NCBI RefSeq assembly: GCF_015278255.1
Contig: NZ_JADIJC010000001.1
Coordinates: 310,001 to 374,000, forward strand
DNA: 64,000 nt
Source: Microbacterium hibisci
GTDB lineage: Bacteria; Actinomycetota; Actinomycetes; Actinomycetales; Microbacteriaceae
Direction of reading: 5' to 3'
Positions within the stretch are counted from its first letter, which is position 1. Each line of letters starts with the position of its first letter. The notes beneath the pieces were generated by a model. That model ran no database searches, had not been told where the DNA came from, and was given only the letters and a program-made list of their open reading frames with translations. A program made the translations under genes and the position numbers. Positions 8,954 to 17,768 of this stretch are shown here, one piece after another.

Positions 8954-9441
8954 ACGCGGGGGTCCTCCGGTGCGATGAGAGGGTCGGGGGAGTCGGAGCG
9001 GACGACCGCGGTGGCGCCGTCGATGCGCGCCACGCGGATGTGGGCACCCGGCTCGAGCTCGCCGGACTCGGCGCGCGCCGTCCAGACATCCCCGTTGGCG
9101 AGCTTCACCTGGCCGCTGTGAGCGCCCGTCGAGAAGACGACGGTGCCGCCGATGCCGATCAGTGCGTCGACGTTCGACGGCGTGGGATCCTCGCCGCGTC
9201 GCAGGCGCCGAAGGAGCGGCGGGCGCAGCAGCAGGACGAGGATGGCGGCGACACCGGCGGCGACGATCACCTGCAGCCAGATCGGCGCGCCGAGAAGGTC
9301 GGTCACGAGCCCCGCGAGTCCGCCGATGCTCAGCATCAGAAAGGTGAAATCGAGCGTGAGCATCTCGATGACGAGGAAGACGAGGATCAGGACGAGCCAG
9401 CCGATCCACGCCCACTGCTCGATGGTCTGGATGAGCTCCAC
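8950..9441 (-). CDS. NfeD-like membrane protein
   Basis: A 163-residue short-form NfeD: about three membrane helices in the first ~80 residues, then a C-terminal OB-fold domain with the pattern ALIGIGGTVVFSTG...GQVKLANGDVWTARA. NfeD proteins work with stomatin-like SPFH partners, and the SPFH gene follows with a four-base overlap. The GTG start has a good ribosome binding site (GAGGAGGCG). It is the first gene of the operon. Confidence 0.87.
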   Translation of the reverse strand: MELIQTIEQWAWIGWLVLILVFLVIEMLTLDFTFLMLSIGGLAGLVTDLLGAPIWLQVIVAAGVAAILVLLLRPPLLRRLRRGEDPTPSNVDALIGIGGTVVFSTGAHSGQVKLANGDVWTARAESGELEPGAHIRVARIDGATAVVRSDSPDPLIAPEDPRV

Positions 9442-9462
9442 GGTGCGCCTCCTCTTGCCTTG

Positions 9463-9468
9463 AACCTA
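9463..9468 (-). promoter_or_regulatory. Putative -10 box for the nfeD-SPFH-GDPD operon
   Basis: TAGGTT on the minus strand lies 21 bases before the nfeD GTG. A GAGGAGG ribosome binding site lies in the short leader. Confidence 0.4.
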
Positions 9469-9473
9469 GCAGG

Positions 9474-9479
9474 TAGGGT
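9474..9479 (+). promoter_or_regulatory. -10 box of a leaderless promoter for the SDR gene
   Basis: TAGGGT is followed by six bases and the GTG start at 9486. It lies back to back with the nfeD promoter in a 44-base gap. Confidence 0.5.
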
Positions 9480-9485
9480 CGTTGC

Positions 9486-10259
9486 GTGACTGAGACTTCC
9501 ACCCCGATTCCCGCCGGTGCGCTGAGCGGCAGGACCGCGCTCGTGACGGGCTCGTCCCGCGGCATCGGCGCCGACACCGCGCGCTACCTCGCGCAGGCCG
9601 GCGCGAACGTCGTCATCAACTACCGCAACAAGGCTCCGCGCGCCGAGAAGCTCGCGACCGAGCTGCGCGAGCTGGGCGTCGAGGTGCTCGTGGTGGGTGC
9701 CGACCTCACGGACGCGGCATCCGTTCAGGCGATGTTCGACGAGGTCGCCACGACGTTCGGCGGGCTCGACGTGCTCGTGCTGAACGCATCGGGCGGCATG
9801 GAGTCGGGCATGGCCGAGGACTACGCGCTGCAGCTCAACCGCGACGCCCAGGTGCGCGTGCTCGAGACCGCGCTCCCGGTCCTGCGCGACGGGTCACGGG
9901 TGGTCTTCGTCACGAGCCACCAGGCCCACTTCATCCGGACGACTCCGACGATGCCCGAGTACGAGCCCGTCGCCCTGTCGAAGCGCGCCGGCGAGGATGC
10001 GCTCCGCGAGCGCATCCCGGCGCTGACCGAGCGCGGCGTCGAGTTCGTGGTCGTGTCGGGCGACATGATCGAGGGCACCATCACCGCGACCCTGCTCGAG
10101 CGGGCGAACCCGGGGGCGATCTCGGCGCGCCGCGAGGACGCCGGCAAGCTCTACAACGTGGCGGAGTTCGCCGCCGAGGTCGCGCGTGCCGCCGTGGAGC
10201 CCGTGCCCGCCGACAACACCCGGCTGATCGGCGACGTGTCGTCGTTCGGGGCGGAGTGA
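9486..10259 (+). CDS. SDR family oxidoreductase
   Basis: A 257-residue Rossmann-fold protein. The nucleotide-binding motif VTGSSRGIGAD is at about residues 20-30 and the NASGG motif near residue 102. The usual YxxxK active site is not present in standard form: the corresponding region reads EYEPVALSKRAGE, with the Tyr and Lys seven positions apart. The substrate is unknown. The GTG start has a -10 box six bases upstream and no ribosome binding site. The S9 peptidase gene begins three bases after the stop. Confidence 0.83.
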   Translation: MTETSTPIPAGALSGRTALVTGSSRGIGADTARYLAQAGANVVINYRNKAPRAEKLATELRELGVEVLVVGADLTDAASVQAMFDEVATTFGGLDVLVLNASGGMESGMAEDYALQLNRDAQVRVLETALPVLRDGSRVVFVTSHQAHFIRTTPTMPEYEPVALSKRAGEDALRERIPALTERGVEFVVVSGDMIEGTITATLLERANPGAISARREDAGKLYNVAEFAAEVARAAVEPVPADNTRLIGDVSSFGAE

Positions 10260-10262
10260 CCC

Positions 10263-12242
10263 ATGCGCGCCCACGACATCGAGACGTTGGTCTCGGTCGG
10301 GCGGCCGGCGGTCGCGCCGGACGGCTCGTTCGCGGTCTTCGCCACCTCCCGTCCTGACCTCGCCGCGAACCGCGGTGTGGGCCAGGTGTGGCGTGTGGAC
10401 CTCCCCGACGGCACTCCGCGGCGCCTGACCCGCGGCACCGCCGACTCGTCGCCGAAGCTCTCGCCCGACGGATCGCGCATCGCGTTCCTGCGCGGCGACG
10501 CCAAGGGAAAGCCGCAGGTGCACGTCGTCGCCGCGGGCGGCGGCGAGCCGGTGCAGGCCACCGACGCCGTGCTCGGCGTCGAGGACTTCGCCTGGTCGCC
10601 GGACGGCGCGACCCTGGCGTTCCTCGCGCGGGTGCCGGAGAAGGGCCGCTACGGCAGCGTGGAGGGGTTGGATGCCGCAGCCGAGGCGCCGCGGCACATC
10701 ACGGGCGTCCGGTGGCACGCGAACGGTCTCGGCTACCTCGGCGATCGCCCGGCCCATCTCTTCGTCGTCGCGGCCCCTCAGCCCGACGCCGAGCCCTTCT
10801 ACGAGCCGGCCGCCGCCGTGCGCGCCGATGACGTCGAACCGCCCAAGAAGACCCTCGTCGCCGCGGAGGCGCGCCAGCTCACGGAAGGGACGACGTCGCA
10901 CGGCGGCCTGGTCTTCACCGCCGACGGCCGCGAGCTGCTGACGCAGCTCGACGAGCTCGAGGCGGATCGCCGCGATCTGCGCAGCCGCGTCATCGCCGTC
11001 GCGGTCGACGGCTCGGGCACGCGGGAGGTGCTCGGCACCGACGCGGGACTGTCCGTCTTCGACGTGGAGGTCGCGTCCGACGACACGGTCGCCGTCCTCG
11101 CTCACGAAGTCGGCGACGGCGTCGACTTCATCGCACCGGCCGTCGGCCTCTGGCTTCTGGAGGCCGGGGGCCCGCGGCGTCTCACGGACGCCGAGACGAT
11201 CTACCTCGGCGACGGCTACGTGACAGCCGACGGCGACGGGTTCCTCGTGCAGGACACGACGCGCGGCCGCGTGCGGCTGCTCCGCGTCACCCGCGAGGGG
11301 GGCATCGCCGAACTGCTCGGCGGAGACGTCGAGGTCGCCGGCCACGCGGTCGGCGGCGGTCGGGTGGTGGCGTCCATCTCGCGACCGGATTCGTTCGGCG
11401 AGCTCGTGCTGATCGATGACGGCGACGCGCACACGCTGACGTCGTTCGGCGCGCGGGCCGCGGCATCCGGCATCGTCCTTCCGAAGGAGCTGACCGTCAC
11501 CGGCCGCGACGGCTATCCGGTGCACGGCTGGGTCGCGACGCCGGCGGGCGAGGGGCCGTTCCCGGTCATCCTGCAGATCCACGGCGGACCGCACGCCTCA
11601 TACGGCGTGCACCTCTTCGACGAGACGCAGGTGCTGGTGGATGCCGGCTACGCCGTCGTCTACTGCAACCCCCGCGGGTCTGCAGGTTACGGACGGTCGC
11701 ACGGGCGCAGCATCCGCCAGCAGATGGGCACGCTCGACTTCGCCGACGTGATCGACTTCTTCGAGGGGGCGATCGCCGATGACGCCAGGCTCGACGGCGA
11801 CCGTGTCGGCGTGCAGGGCGGCTCGTACGGCGGCTACCTCACCGCGTGGGTGATCGCGCACGACCACCGGTTCGCCGGCGCGATCGTCGAGCGCGGCTTC
11901 CTCGAGCCGCTCTCGTTCCAGGGCACGAGCGACATCGGCTCGTTCTTCGGCGACGAGTACGTGGGCGTCTCGGCCGAGGACATCGCGCGTCAGAGCCCGA
12001 TGGCCGTGGTCGGCCAGGTCACGACTCCGACGCTCGTGATGCACTCCGAGCTCGACTTCCGCTGCCCGCTCGAGCAGGCGACCCGGTACTACTCGGCGCT
12101 CAAGCGCCAGGGCACCGAGGCCGAGCTGCTGGTGTTCCCGGGGGAGAACCACGAGCTCACCCGCTCGGGTCAGCCGCGCCACCGGGTGCAGCGGTTCGAC
12201 GCCGTGCTCGACTGGTGGGCCCGCCACCTGCCCGTCGACTGA
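10263..12242 (+). CDS. S9 family (acylaminoacyl/prolyl oligopeptidase-like) serine peptidase
   Basis: A 659-residue protein with an N-terminal beta-propeller (about residues 1-390, containing repeats such as SPKLSPDGSRIAF and WSPDGATLAF) and a C-terminal alpha/beta hydrolase domain. The catalytic triad reads as Ser521 in GGSYGGY, Asp598 in ELDFRCP and His630 in GENHEL. No signal peptide, so it is probably a cytosolic oligopeptidase that trims N-blocked or short peptides. It is co-transcribed with the SDR gene, since the gap is only three bases. A strong hairpin follows. Confidence 0.9.
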   Translation: MRAHDIETLVSVGRPAVAPDGSFAVFATSRPDLAANRGVGQVWRVDLPDGTPRRLTRGTADSSPKLSPDGSRIAFLRGDAKGKPQVHVVAAGGGEPVQATDAVLGVEDFAWSPDGATLAFLARVPEKGRYGSVEGLDAAAEAPRHITGVRWHANGLGYLGDRPAHLFVVAAPQPDAEPFYEPAAAVRADDVEPPKKTLVAAEARQLTEGTTSHGGLVFTADGRELLTQLDELEADRRDLRSRVIAVAVDGSGTREVLGTDAGLSVFDVEVASDDTVAVLAHEVGDGVDFIAPAVGLWLLEAGGPRRLTDAETIYLGDGYVTADGDGFLVQDTTRGRVRLLRVTREGGIAELLGGDVEVAGHAVGGGRVVASISRPDSFGELVLIDDGDAHTLTSFGARAAASGIVLPKELTVTGRDGYPVHGWVATPAGEGPFPVILQIHGGPHASYGVHLFDETQVLVDAGYAVVYCNPRGSAGYGRSHGRSIRQQMGTLDFADVIDFFEGAIADDARLDGDRVGVQGGSYGGYLTAWVIAHDHRFAGAIVERGFLEPLSFQGTSDIGSFFGDEYVGVSAEDIARQSPMAVVGQVTTPTLVMHSELDFRCPLEQATRYYSALKRQGTEAELLVFPGENHELTRSGQPRHRVQRFDAVLDWWARHLPVD

Positions 12243-12303
12243 GCCAGCCCGTCGGCTGATCCTGTCGGCTCAGCCCGCCCGCCGGTTGCGCCAGCAGACG
12301 AAA

Positions 12304-12340
12304 GCGACGGCCCCGGGAGCGATGCTCCCGGGGCCGTCGC
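12304..12340. terminator. Strong bidirectional hairpin terminator
   Basis: A perfect 17-bp G+C-rich stem with a GAT loop lies between the convergent S9 peptidase and HdeD-like genes. It is one of the most stable hairpins in the window. Confidence 0.8.
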
Positions 12341-12356
12341 CGTTGTCCGGCTCGGA

Positions 12357-12914
12357 TCAGATGTCGCCCTTGAAGGTGAAGGCGCGAACGATGTTGATGA
12401 TGCCGAGGACGATGAGCGAGATGCCCAGCAGCCACCAGAGCACCGCTGCGCCCCAGACCGGCGAGAACAGCAGGATGATGCCCGCGATGATGCTCAGGAT
12501 GGCGAAGAAGATCGACCATCCCTTCGACGACGCGTCGCCGAGCGTCGAGAGCGCCACGATGCCCTCGACGATCCACATGATGCCCACGAGGATGCCGAGG
12601 AACAGCGCCAGCCAGGCCGTCGTCTGACCGAGGTTGAACAGCGCCACGACGCCGGCGATGATGAACAGGATTCCGAGGGCGATGTGGCCGACGCGAGCCC
12701 AGCCGCCCTTGGTCTTGGAGAAGATGCCGAGGCCGGCGTAGACGAGTCCGGCGGCGATCGCGTAGATCGCGATGATCGCGGTGACGACCGCGGCGGACTT
12801 CGCCGGCCAGACGAGGATCAGGATGCCGACGATGACGGCGAGGACGCCGCCGACGCCGAGCGCCGTGCGGATCCCGTTGACGGCCGACTTCTCGGCTTCG
12901 GATGCAGTGGACAT
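12357..12914 (-). CDS. HdeD-like (DUF308) membrane protein
   Basis: A 185-residue very hydrophobic protein with six membrane helices in three pairs, matching the DUF308/HdeD repeat architecture (for example GVLAVIVGILILVWP and GILFIIAGVVALFN). HdeD is linked to acid resistance in Escherichia coli; the role in actinobacteria is not established. The ATG at 12914 has AGAAAGG in front. A TAAGCT box at 12956-12961 is a likely promoter. Longer in-frame extensions upstream are non-coding in composition and were rejected. Confidence 0.85.
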   Translation of the reverse strand: MSTASEAEKSAVNGIRTALGVGGVLAVIVGILILVWPAKSAAVVTAIIAIYAIAAGLVYAGLGIFSKTKGGWARVGHIALGILFIIAGVVALFNLGQTTAWLALFLGILVGIMWIVEGIVALSTLGDASSKGWSIFFAILSIIAGIILLFSPVWGAAVLWWLLGISLIVLGIINIVRAFTFKGDI

Positions 12915-12955
12915 GAGGGGCCTTTCTGAGAGTTCCCTGTACGTAGTGCGGCTAA

Positions 12956-12961
12956 AGCTTA
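12956..12961 (-). promoter_or_regulatory. Putative -10 box for the HdeD-like gene
   Basis: TAAGCT on the minus strand lies about 40 bases upstream of the ATG. The leader carries AGAAAGG as ribosome binding site. Confidence 0.35.
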
Positions 12962-13100
12962 GACCCGTTGTCGAACTTCGCGGCGATCGTGAACGTGTGT
13001 TGCCGGATGACCGTCGCACGCGCTGACCGGGGCGCGCTAGCGTGAGCGTGCCAGTCCGTGTGAGTGCGCGTCGGTCGCGACGCGCGGGAAGAGGGTAGCG

Positions 13101-13694
13101 ATGGCCGTCATCTCGAGAGGTTTCGGCGCGCGGCGTCGCGAGAGCGATCCCCGGCTGCCTCCGGGGCAGTACCTGACCGACGACTTCCCCGTGCTGTCGG
13201 CCGGGCCCACGCCCCGCATCGACCTCGCGGAATGGCGCTTCGGCATCCGGACCGAGGGAGGTGCCGGCGCGTCGTGGACGTGGGACGAGTTCATGGCTCT
13301 CCCGATCGAAGACGTCCACACCGACATCCACTGCGTGACGCGATGGTCGAAGCTCGGCACGTCGTGGCGAGGAGTCTCGCTCGACACGCTGCTGGACGCG
13401 GTCGACACCGATGCGTCATATGCGATGGCGCACTCGTACGGCGGCTACACGACCAACGTGGCGCTCGAGGACCTGCTCGGTGGCAAGGCCTGGGTCGCGT
13501 TCGAGTTCGAGGGGGAGCCCCTCGATCCCGAGCACGGCGGGCCGGCGCGGCTGCTCGTGCCGCACCTGTACTTCTGGAAGAGCGCGAAGTGGGTGCGCGG
13601 CCTCACGCTCATGGACGACGACGAGCCGGGCTTCTGGGAGCAGAACGGCTACAACATGCACGGCGACCCGTGGACCGAGGAGCGATATTGGTGA
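13101..13694 (+). CDS. Sulfite oxidase-like molybdopterin-dependent oxidoreductase
   Basis: A 197-residue protein with the oxidoreductase molybdopterin-binding fold. The likely molybdenum-ligating cysteine is Cys78 in DIHCVTRWSKLG, and HGGPARLLVP plus the KSAKWVRGL stretch are typical of the family. There is no signal peptide and no C-terminal dimerisation domain, so this is the short, cytosolic-looking form seen next to a ferredoxin-reductase-like gene. The substrate is unknown. A GAGGG ribosome binding site precedes the ATG. The stop overlaps the next start (GTGA). Confidence 0.87.
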   Translation: MAVISRGFGARRRESDPRLPPGQYLTDDFPVLSAGPTPRIDLAEWRFGIRTEGGAGASWTWDEFMALPIEDVHTDIHCVTRWSKLGTSWRGVSLDTLLDAVDTDASYAMAHSYGGYTTNVALEDLLGGKAWVAFEFEGEPLDPEHGGPARLLVPHLYFWKSAKWVRGLTLMDDDEPGFWEQNGYNMHGDPWTEERYW

Positions 13695-14416
13695 CGGTGG
13701 GGGACTGGCGCCCCGGCCGCGTCGTGGAAGCGGTCGACGCCACGCCGTCGGCGCGCATCCTCCGGCTTCAGGTGCCGGGGTGGCCCGGCAACGACGCCGG
13801 TCAGCACGTCGACCTGCGGCTCACGGCCGAGGACGGCTATCAGGCCGTGCGCTCGTACTCGCTCGGATCGTACGGTGCCGGAGACACGATCGAGCTCGCC
13901 GTCGACGAGATCCCCGACGGCGAGGTCTCGCCGTACCTGGTGCGCGACGTCGTCGCCGGCGACGAACTCGAGGTCAAAGGCCCGCTGGGCGCCTACTTCG
14001 TGTGGCGTGCCGGGGGAGAGGGGCCGGTGCAGCTCATCGCGGGCGGCTCGGGCATCGTGCCGCTGATGGCGATGGTGCGTGCGGCGACGGATGCCGGGGC
14101 TGCGGCATCCGTTCGGCTCCTGTACTCGGTCCGCACGCCCGCAGACGCGATATATCGTGACGAGCTGACGAAAGCCACCGCGAACGGGGGAGTGGGTGTG
14201 GCGTGGCGCTACACCCGCGCCGCCCCCGAGGGGTGGCAGGGGGCCGTGGGGCGCATCGACGAAGGTGCGCTGCGCGAGGCGATCTGGGCGCCGGACCGCG
14301 CGCCGACCGTCTACGTGTGCGGACCGACGGGGTTCGTCGAGCACGTCGCCGATGCGCTCGTGCGGCTCGGGCATCCGCCCGCGCGAATCAGGACCGAACG
14401 CTTCGGAGGTGCGTGA
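13691..14416 (+). CDS. Ferredoxin reductase-like FAD/NAD(P)-binding oxidoreductase
   Basis: A 241-residue flavoprotein. The FAD-binding motif RSYSLGS is near residue 57, the nicotinamide-binding GGSGIVPLMAM near residue 118, and the C-terminal CGPTGFVEHV is diagnostic of the ferredoxin-NADP reductase superfamily. It probably passes electrons between NAD(P)H and the molybdopterin protein encoded directly upstream, with which it overlaps by four bases. No 2Fe-2S domain is present. GTG 13691 is chosen for the overlap; GTG 13697 is possible. Confidence 0.88.
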   Translation: MTVGDWRPGRVVEAVDATPSARILRLQVPGWPGNDAGQHVDLRLTAEDGYQAVRSYSLGSYGAGDTIELAVDEIPDGEVSPYLVRDVVAGDELEVKGPLGAYFVWRAGGEGPVQLIAGGSGIVPLMAMVRAATDAGAAASVRLLYSVRTPADAIYRDELTKATANGGVGVAWRYTRAAPEGWQGAVGRIDEGALREAIWAPDRAPTVYVCGPTGFVEHVADALVRLGHPPARIRTERFGGA

Positions 14417-14685
14417 TGCGGGCAGAGAACGCGACGAGCGTCGTCGACGGCAACGCGGCGGCGGGAATGCTGTGGGACGTGTTCGGCGCCGACGTGACCG
14501 CGCTGACCGGGGTGTGCGGCGGCTGCGGTGCAGCGGCACCCGTCGCCGAGACGGTCGTCGAGCTGGATGACACGGCCGCGATCGTGCGCTGCCGGTCGTG
14601 TACGCACACGCTGTTCACGGTGCTGCGCGGGCCGGAGGGCGCGCGACTGGTCGTGGGCACGCTCCGAGAACTCGTGCGGCGCTGA
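14416..14685 (+). CDS. DUF6510-like small zinc-ribbon protein
   Basis: An 89-residue protein with two CxxC knuckles (CGGCGAAAP and CRSCTH), which looks like a small zinc ribbon. The start ATG overlaps the last base of the reductase stop, so it is the third gene of the molybdopterin oxidoreductase operon. Its function is unknown. Its position suggests an accessory role for the enzyme pair, for example cofactor or metal handling, but this is inference from context only. Confidence 0.72.
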   Translation: MRAENATSVVDGNAAAGMLWDVFGADVTALTGVCGGCGAAAPVAETVVELDDTAAIVRCRSCTHTLFTVLRGPEGARLVVGTLRELVRR

Positions 14686-14699
14686 CGCTCGGGTCGCGG

Positions 14700-15620
14700 T
14701 CAGCCGAGCAGGAGCGTCACGAGGATCAGCACCGGCACGCAGCCGATCGTGGTGAGGAAGACCGTGTCGCGCGAGATCGTCTCGCCGACGTCGTACCGCT
14801 GCGAGTAGTTGAAGACGTTCTGCGCCGTCGGCAGGGCCGCGAGCACCGTCACGACGAGCACGTCGTGCGCGGACAGGCCGAACACGAACTCGGCGACCGC
14901 CCACGCGATCACCGGCATCGCCAGGAGTTTCAGCAGCGTCGCGAGCACGATGTCTCGCCGCCGGCCTGACGCGCCCAGCACGCGCTGTCCGTGCAGCGAG
15001 ATCCCGTAGGCGATGAGCAGGATCGGCACGCACGCGTTGGCGATGAGCATCGCCGGCTCCATGACGATCGGCGGCAGCTCGATCCCCGACACCGAGACGA
15101 GCGTGCCGAGCACCGAGCCGAGGACGATCGGGTTGGTCGCGACACGGGCCACGGCGCGCCAGAGCGACGCGCGCGCGGTGGTCACGGCATCCAGGATCGC
15201 CATCGTGATCGGGGTGAACACCAGCAGCTGCATCAGGATCACGGGCGCCGGATAGGCCGCGCTGCCGAGCAGGTAGAGCGACAGCGGGATGCCGATGTTG
15301 TTGGAGTTGACCTGGCCCGCACTCAGGGCGCCGATGACCGTCTCGCCGGCGGAGCGGCGCCACACCAGCCGCGCCACGAGCGCGTATGCGGCGATCACGA
15401 CGACCGCGGCGATCGCCGACACCGGCAGGAGGGCCGAGAAGAGCGTGCGCACGTCCGCCTGCGCGAGCACCACGAACAGCAGGAACGGCGACAGCACGAA
15501 GAACGTCAGGCGCGCCAGCACGGGCTTGGCGTGCTCGCCGAGCAGGTCGATCCGCCCCAGGATCCATCCCACGAGGATCGCGACGCCCACCACGACGAAC
15601 CCGGTGAGCGACTGCAGCAT
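14700..15620 (-). CDS. AEC family (auxin efflux carrier-type) transporter
   Basis: A 306-residue membrane protein with about ten helices in two inverted halves. The NSNNIGIP motif in the first half and TAQNVFNYSQRY in the second match the conserved crossover segments of AEC permeases. Bacterial members export or import organic acids such as malate; the substrate here is unknown. The ATG has a TAGGCT box six bases upstream and no ribosome binding site, so it is probably leaderless. Confidence 0.88.
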   Translation of the reverse strand: MLQSLTGFVVVGVAILVGWILGRIDLLGEHAKPVLARLTFFVLSPFLLFVVLAQADVRTLFSALLPVSAIAAVVVIAAYALVARLVWRRSAGETVIGALSAGQVNSNNIGIPLSLYLLGSAAYPAPVILMQLLVFTPITMAILDAVTTARASLWRAVARVATNPIVLGSVLGTLVSVSGIELPPIVMEPAMLIANACVPILLIAYGISLHGQRVLGASGRRRDIVLATLLKLLAMPVIAWAVAEFVFGLSAHDVLVVTVLAALPTAQNVFNYSQRYDVGETISRDTVFLTTIGCVPVLILVTLLLG

Positions 15621-15626
15621 GCTTCG

Positions 15627-15632
15627 AGCCTA
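15627..15632 (-). promoter_or_regulatory. -10 box of a leaderless promoter for the AEC transporter
   Basis: TAGGCT on the minus strand is separated from the ATG by six bases (CGAAGC). Confidence 0.6.
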
Positions 15633-15707
15633 GGAAATCGTTGTCTCGCGGGCCAATCGCGCGTCGTCGTCTGACAGACTGGCACCCGCCGAAGAGAGGG
15701 AGAACGG

Positions 15708-16157
15708 ATGCCGGAACCCCGCGACCGCGCGACGCGCAGGGCTGATCTGCTCGCGGCCCTGACCGCTCCGGCTGCCGATGTCTGGGTGGCGACCGCATCT
15801 GCCGAGGGTGCACCGTACCTGGTGCCGCTGTCGCTGGCGTGGATCGACGAGCGGGCCGTGATCGCCCTCGAGGCGGGCTCGGTCACCGCGCGCAATCTCA
15901 CCAGCGCCGGCGTCGCGCGTCTCGCCGTCGGCCCGACACGCGACGTGGCGATCCTCGACGTCGTGCGGGAGCGGTCCGTGGGCGTGGACGACGACGCGGC
16001 GCTCGGCGCGGCGTATGCGGCGCAGGCGGATTGGGATCCGCGCGGCGTCCCGGGCTACGTCTTCCTCGTGCTGCGGCCGATGCGCATCCAAGCCTGGCGC
16101 GAATCGAACGAACTGGCGGGCCGCGTGCTCATGCGCGACGGCGACTGGCTCGCCTGA
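15708..16157 (+). CDS. Pyridoxamine 5'-phosphate oxidase-like (split-barrel) flavin-binding protein
   Basis: A 149-residue split-barrel protein. WVATASAEGAPYLVPLSLAWID at the N-terminus and NLTSAGVARLAVG in the middle match the PPOX/F420-dependent reductase superfamily. The true cofactor (FMN or F420) and substrate cannot be read from sequence. The GAGAGGGAG ribosome binding site supports the ATG at 15708. It stands alone, divergent from the AEC transporter gene. Confidence 0.78.
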   Translation: MPEPRDRATRRADLLAALTAPAADVWVATASAEGAPYLVPLSLAWIDERAVIALEAGSVTARNLTSAGVARLAVGPTRDVAILDVVRERSVGVDDDAALGAAYAAQADWDPRGVPGYVFLVLRPMRIQAWRESNELAGRVLMRDGDWLA

Positions 16158-16292
16158 CCCCGGAGCGCTCCACCCCGCGACACCGCTGTCCACGGGCGGC
16201 CGCGGCATGAATGCCGCAGGCGGAATGCCTCTCGACGCGGACGACCGGCATCGCTATCGTCAGCGCTAGGTGGCTGAGTCCGGGGGGCTGCG

Positions 16293-17717
16293 ATGGAGAC
16301 AGTGCTGGTCATCCTGCAGGCATGCGTCGTGATCGGCGCGATCGTCATGGGCGTGCGCACCGGCGGCATCGGCCTGGGCCTGTGGGGCGTGGTCGGCACC
16401 GCCATCCTGGTGTTCGTCTTCCGCCTCGAGCCGGGCTCGCCGCCCGTGGACGCCTTCTTCATCATCATCGCCGTCATCACGGCGTCGTCGGCCATGCAGG
16501 CGGCGGGCGGCATCGACTACCTGGTCTCGATCGCCTCGAAGATCATCCAGCGGCGCCCGAGCCGGCTCACCTTCGTCGCGCCGCTCGTCGCCTTCGTGTT
16601 CACGGTGCTCTCGGGCACGTCCAACATCTTCTTCGCCCTGATCCCGGTGATCTACGAGACCGCGTACCGCAACGGGCAGCGGCCTGAACGCGCGCTGGCA
16701 GCCTCGACGGTGACATCGGGACTCGGCATCACCGCCAGCCCGGTGTCGGCCGCGATGGCGGCGTATCTCGTCCTGATGGACGGGACGGGCTACGGGCTCC
16801 CGCAGATCCTCGCGGTGACGGTCCCGGCCGCGATCGTCGCCTGCATCGCGACCTCCTTCGTGCAGCAGCGGATCGGCAAGGACCTGCTCGATGACCCGGT
16901 GTTCCTGCGGCGCGTCGAGCAGGGCGTCGTGAGGGTGCCGGCATCGCTGGAGGCCGCGTACGCCGCCAAGGTCGGCGGTAGGGCCGCCGGCGCCACGAGC
17001 CTGGGCGGGCCGGCCGGGGGAGCGGCCGGCGCCGTGCAGCCCGTCGCGCACCCGGTGCCGCCCGGCGGCGCGACGGCGGCGTGGATCTTCATCGCGGGAA
17101 CGCTCTTCGTCGTCGTGCTCGGGCTCTTCCCGTCACTGCGGCCGGCGTTCCCGAACGACGAGGGCGAGCTGGTGCCGATCGGGATGTCGCCGGTCATCGA
17201 GATGGTGATGTTCACCGTCGCGCTCGTCATCATCCTGGTCCGGAAGGTGAAGCCGTCCGCCGTCGTGGAGCAGCCTCTGCTGCGCGCGGGCTACGTCGCC
17301 GCGGTGGCGCTGTTCGGCATCGCGTGGATGGCCGACACGTTCATCTCGGCGAACGAGGAGACCATCATCGAGCCGCTCGGCGCGATGATCGAGGCGAACC
17401 CACTGCTCCTCGCTGTCGCGCTGTTCCTCGTCTGCGGCCTCACCACCAGCCAGTCGGCGACCACCAACACCCTCATCCCGATCGCGCTGGCCGCCGGCCT
17501 CGCGCCCGGCGTCATCACGGCGATGTGGCCCTCGCTCATCGGTGTGTGGCTGTTCCCCGCGAACGGATCGCAGATCGCCTCCGTCGAAACCGACCAGACC
17601 GGGTCGACCAAGCTCACGCAGGTGCCGATCTGGCATTCGTTCACGATCCCGATGCTGGTGTCGTGGGTCGCCGTGGTCGCGGCCGGTCTTCTCATGCAGC
17701 TCGTGATTCCCGCCTGA
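16293..17717 (+). CDS. Anaerobic C4-dicarboxylate transporter DcuA/DcuB-like
   Basis: A 474-residue membrane protein with about eleven helices. The N-terminal GVRTGGIGLGLWGVVG and the segment TVTSGLGITASPVSAAMA match the Dcu family. It contains an unusual Gly/Ala/Pro-rich soluble insert at about residues 228-265. Dcu proteins exchange fumarate, aspartate and succinate in anaerobic enterobacteria; in this genus the physiological substrate is unknown. The dipeptidase gene follows after 51 bases, so a link to amino-acid uptake is plausible. Confidence 0.85.
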   Translation: METVLVILQACVVIGAIVMGVRTGGIGLGLWGVVGTAILVFVFRLEPGSPPVDAFFIIIAVITASSAMQAAGGIDYLVSIASKIIQRRPSRLTFVAPLVAFVFTVLSGTSNIFFALIPVIYETAYRNGQRPERALAASTVTSGLGITASPVSAAMAAYLVLMDGTGYGLPQILAVTVPAAIVACIATSFVQQRIGKDLLDDPVFLRRVEQGVVRVPASLEAAYAAKVGGRAAGATSLGGPAGGAAGAVQPVAHPVPPGGATAAWIFIAGTLFVVVLGLFPSLRPAFPNDEGELVPIGMSPVIEMVMFTVALVIILVRKVKPSAVVEQPLLRAGYVAAVALFGIAWMADTFISANEETIIEPLGAMIEANPLLLAVALFLVCGLTTSQSATTNTLIPIALAAGLAPGVITAMWPSLIGVWLFPANGSQIASVETDQTGSTKLTQVPIWHSFTIPMLVSWVAVVAAGLLMQLVIPA

Positions 17718-17768
17718 GCCGCGGCCGCGGCATCCGTCCCGCGCATCCGCGCGCAGAAAGGAGCGACC

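Noticed and set aside
12915..13331. A longer HdeD-like protein starting up to 139 codons upstream
   Set aside because: The extension is antisense to the molybdopterin oxidoreductase start and is low-quality sequence; a good ribosome binding site lies before ATG 12914.
16202..16217. A hairpin (GCGGCAT / ATGCCGC) after the PPOX-like gene
   Set aside because: The stem is only 7 bp with a 3-base or smaller loop and is made of the common GGCAT word, so I did not list it as a terminator.
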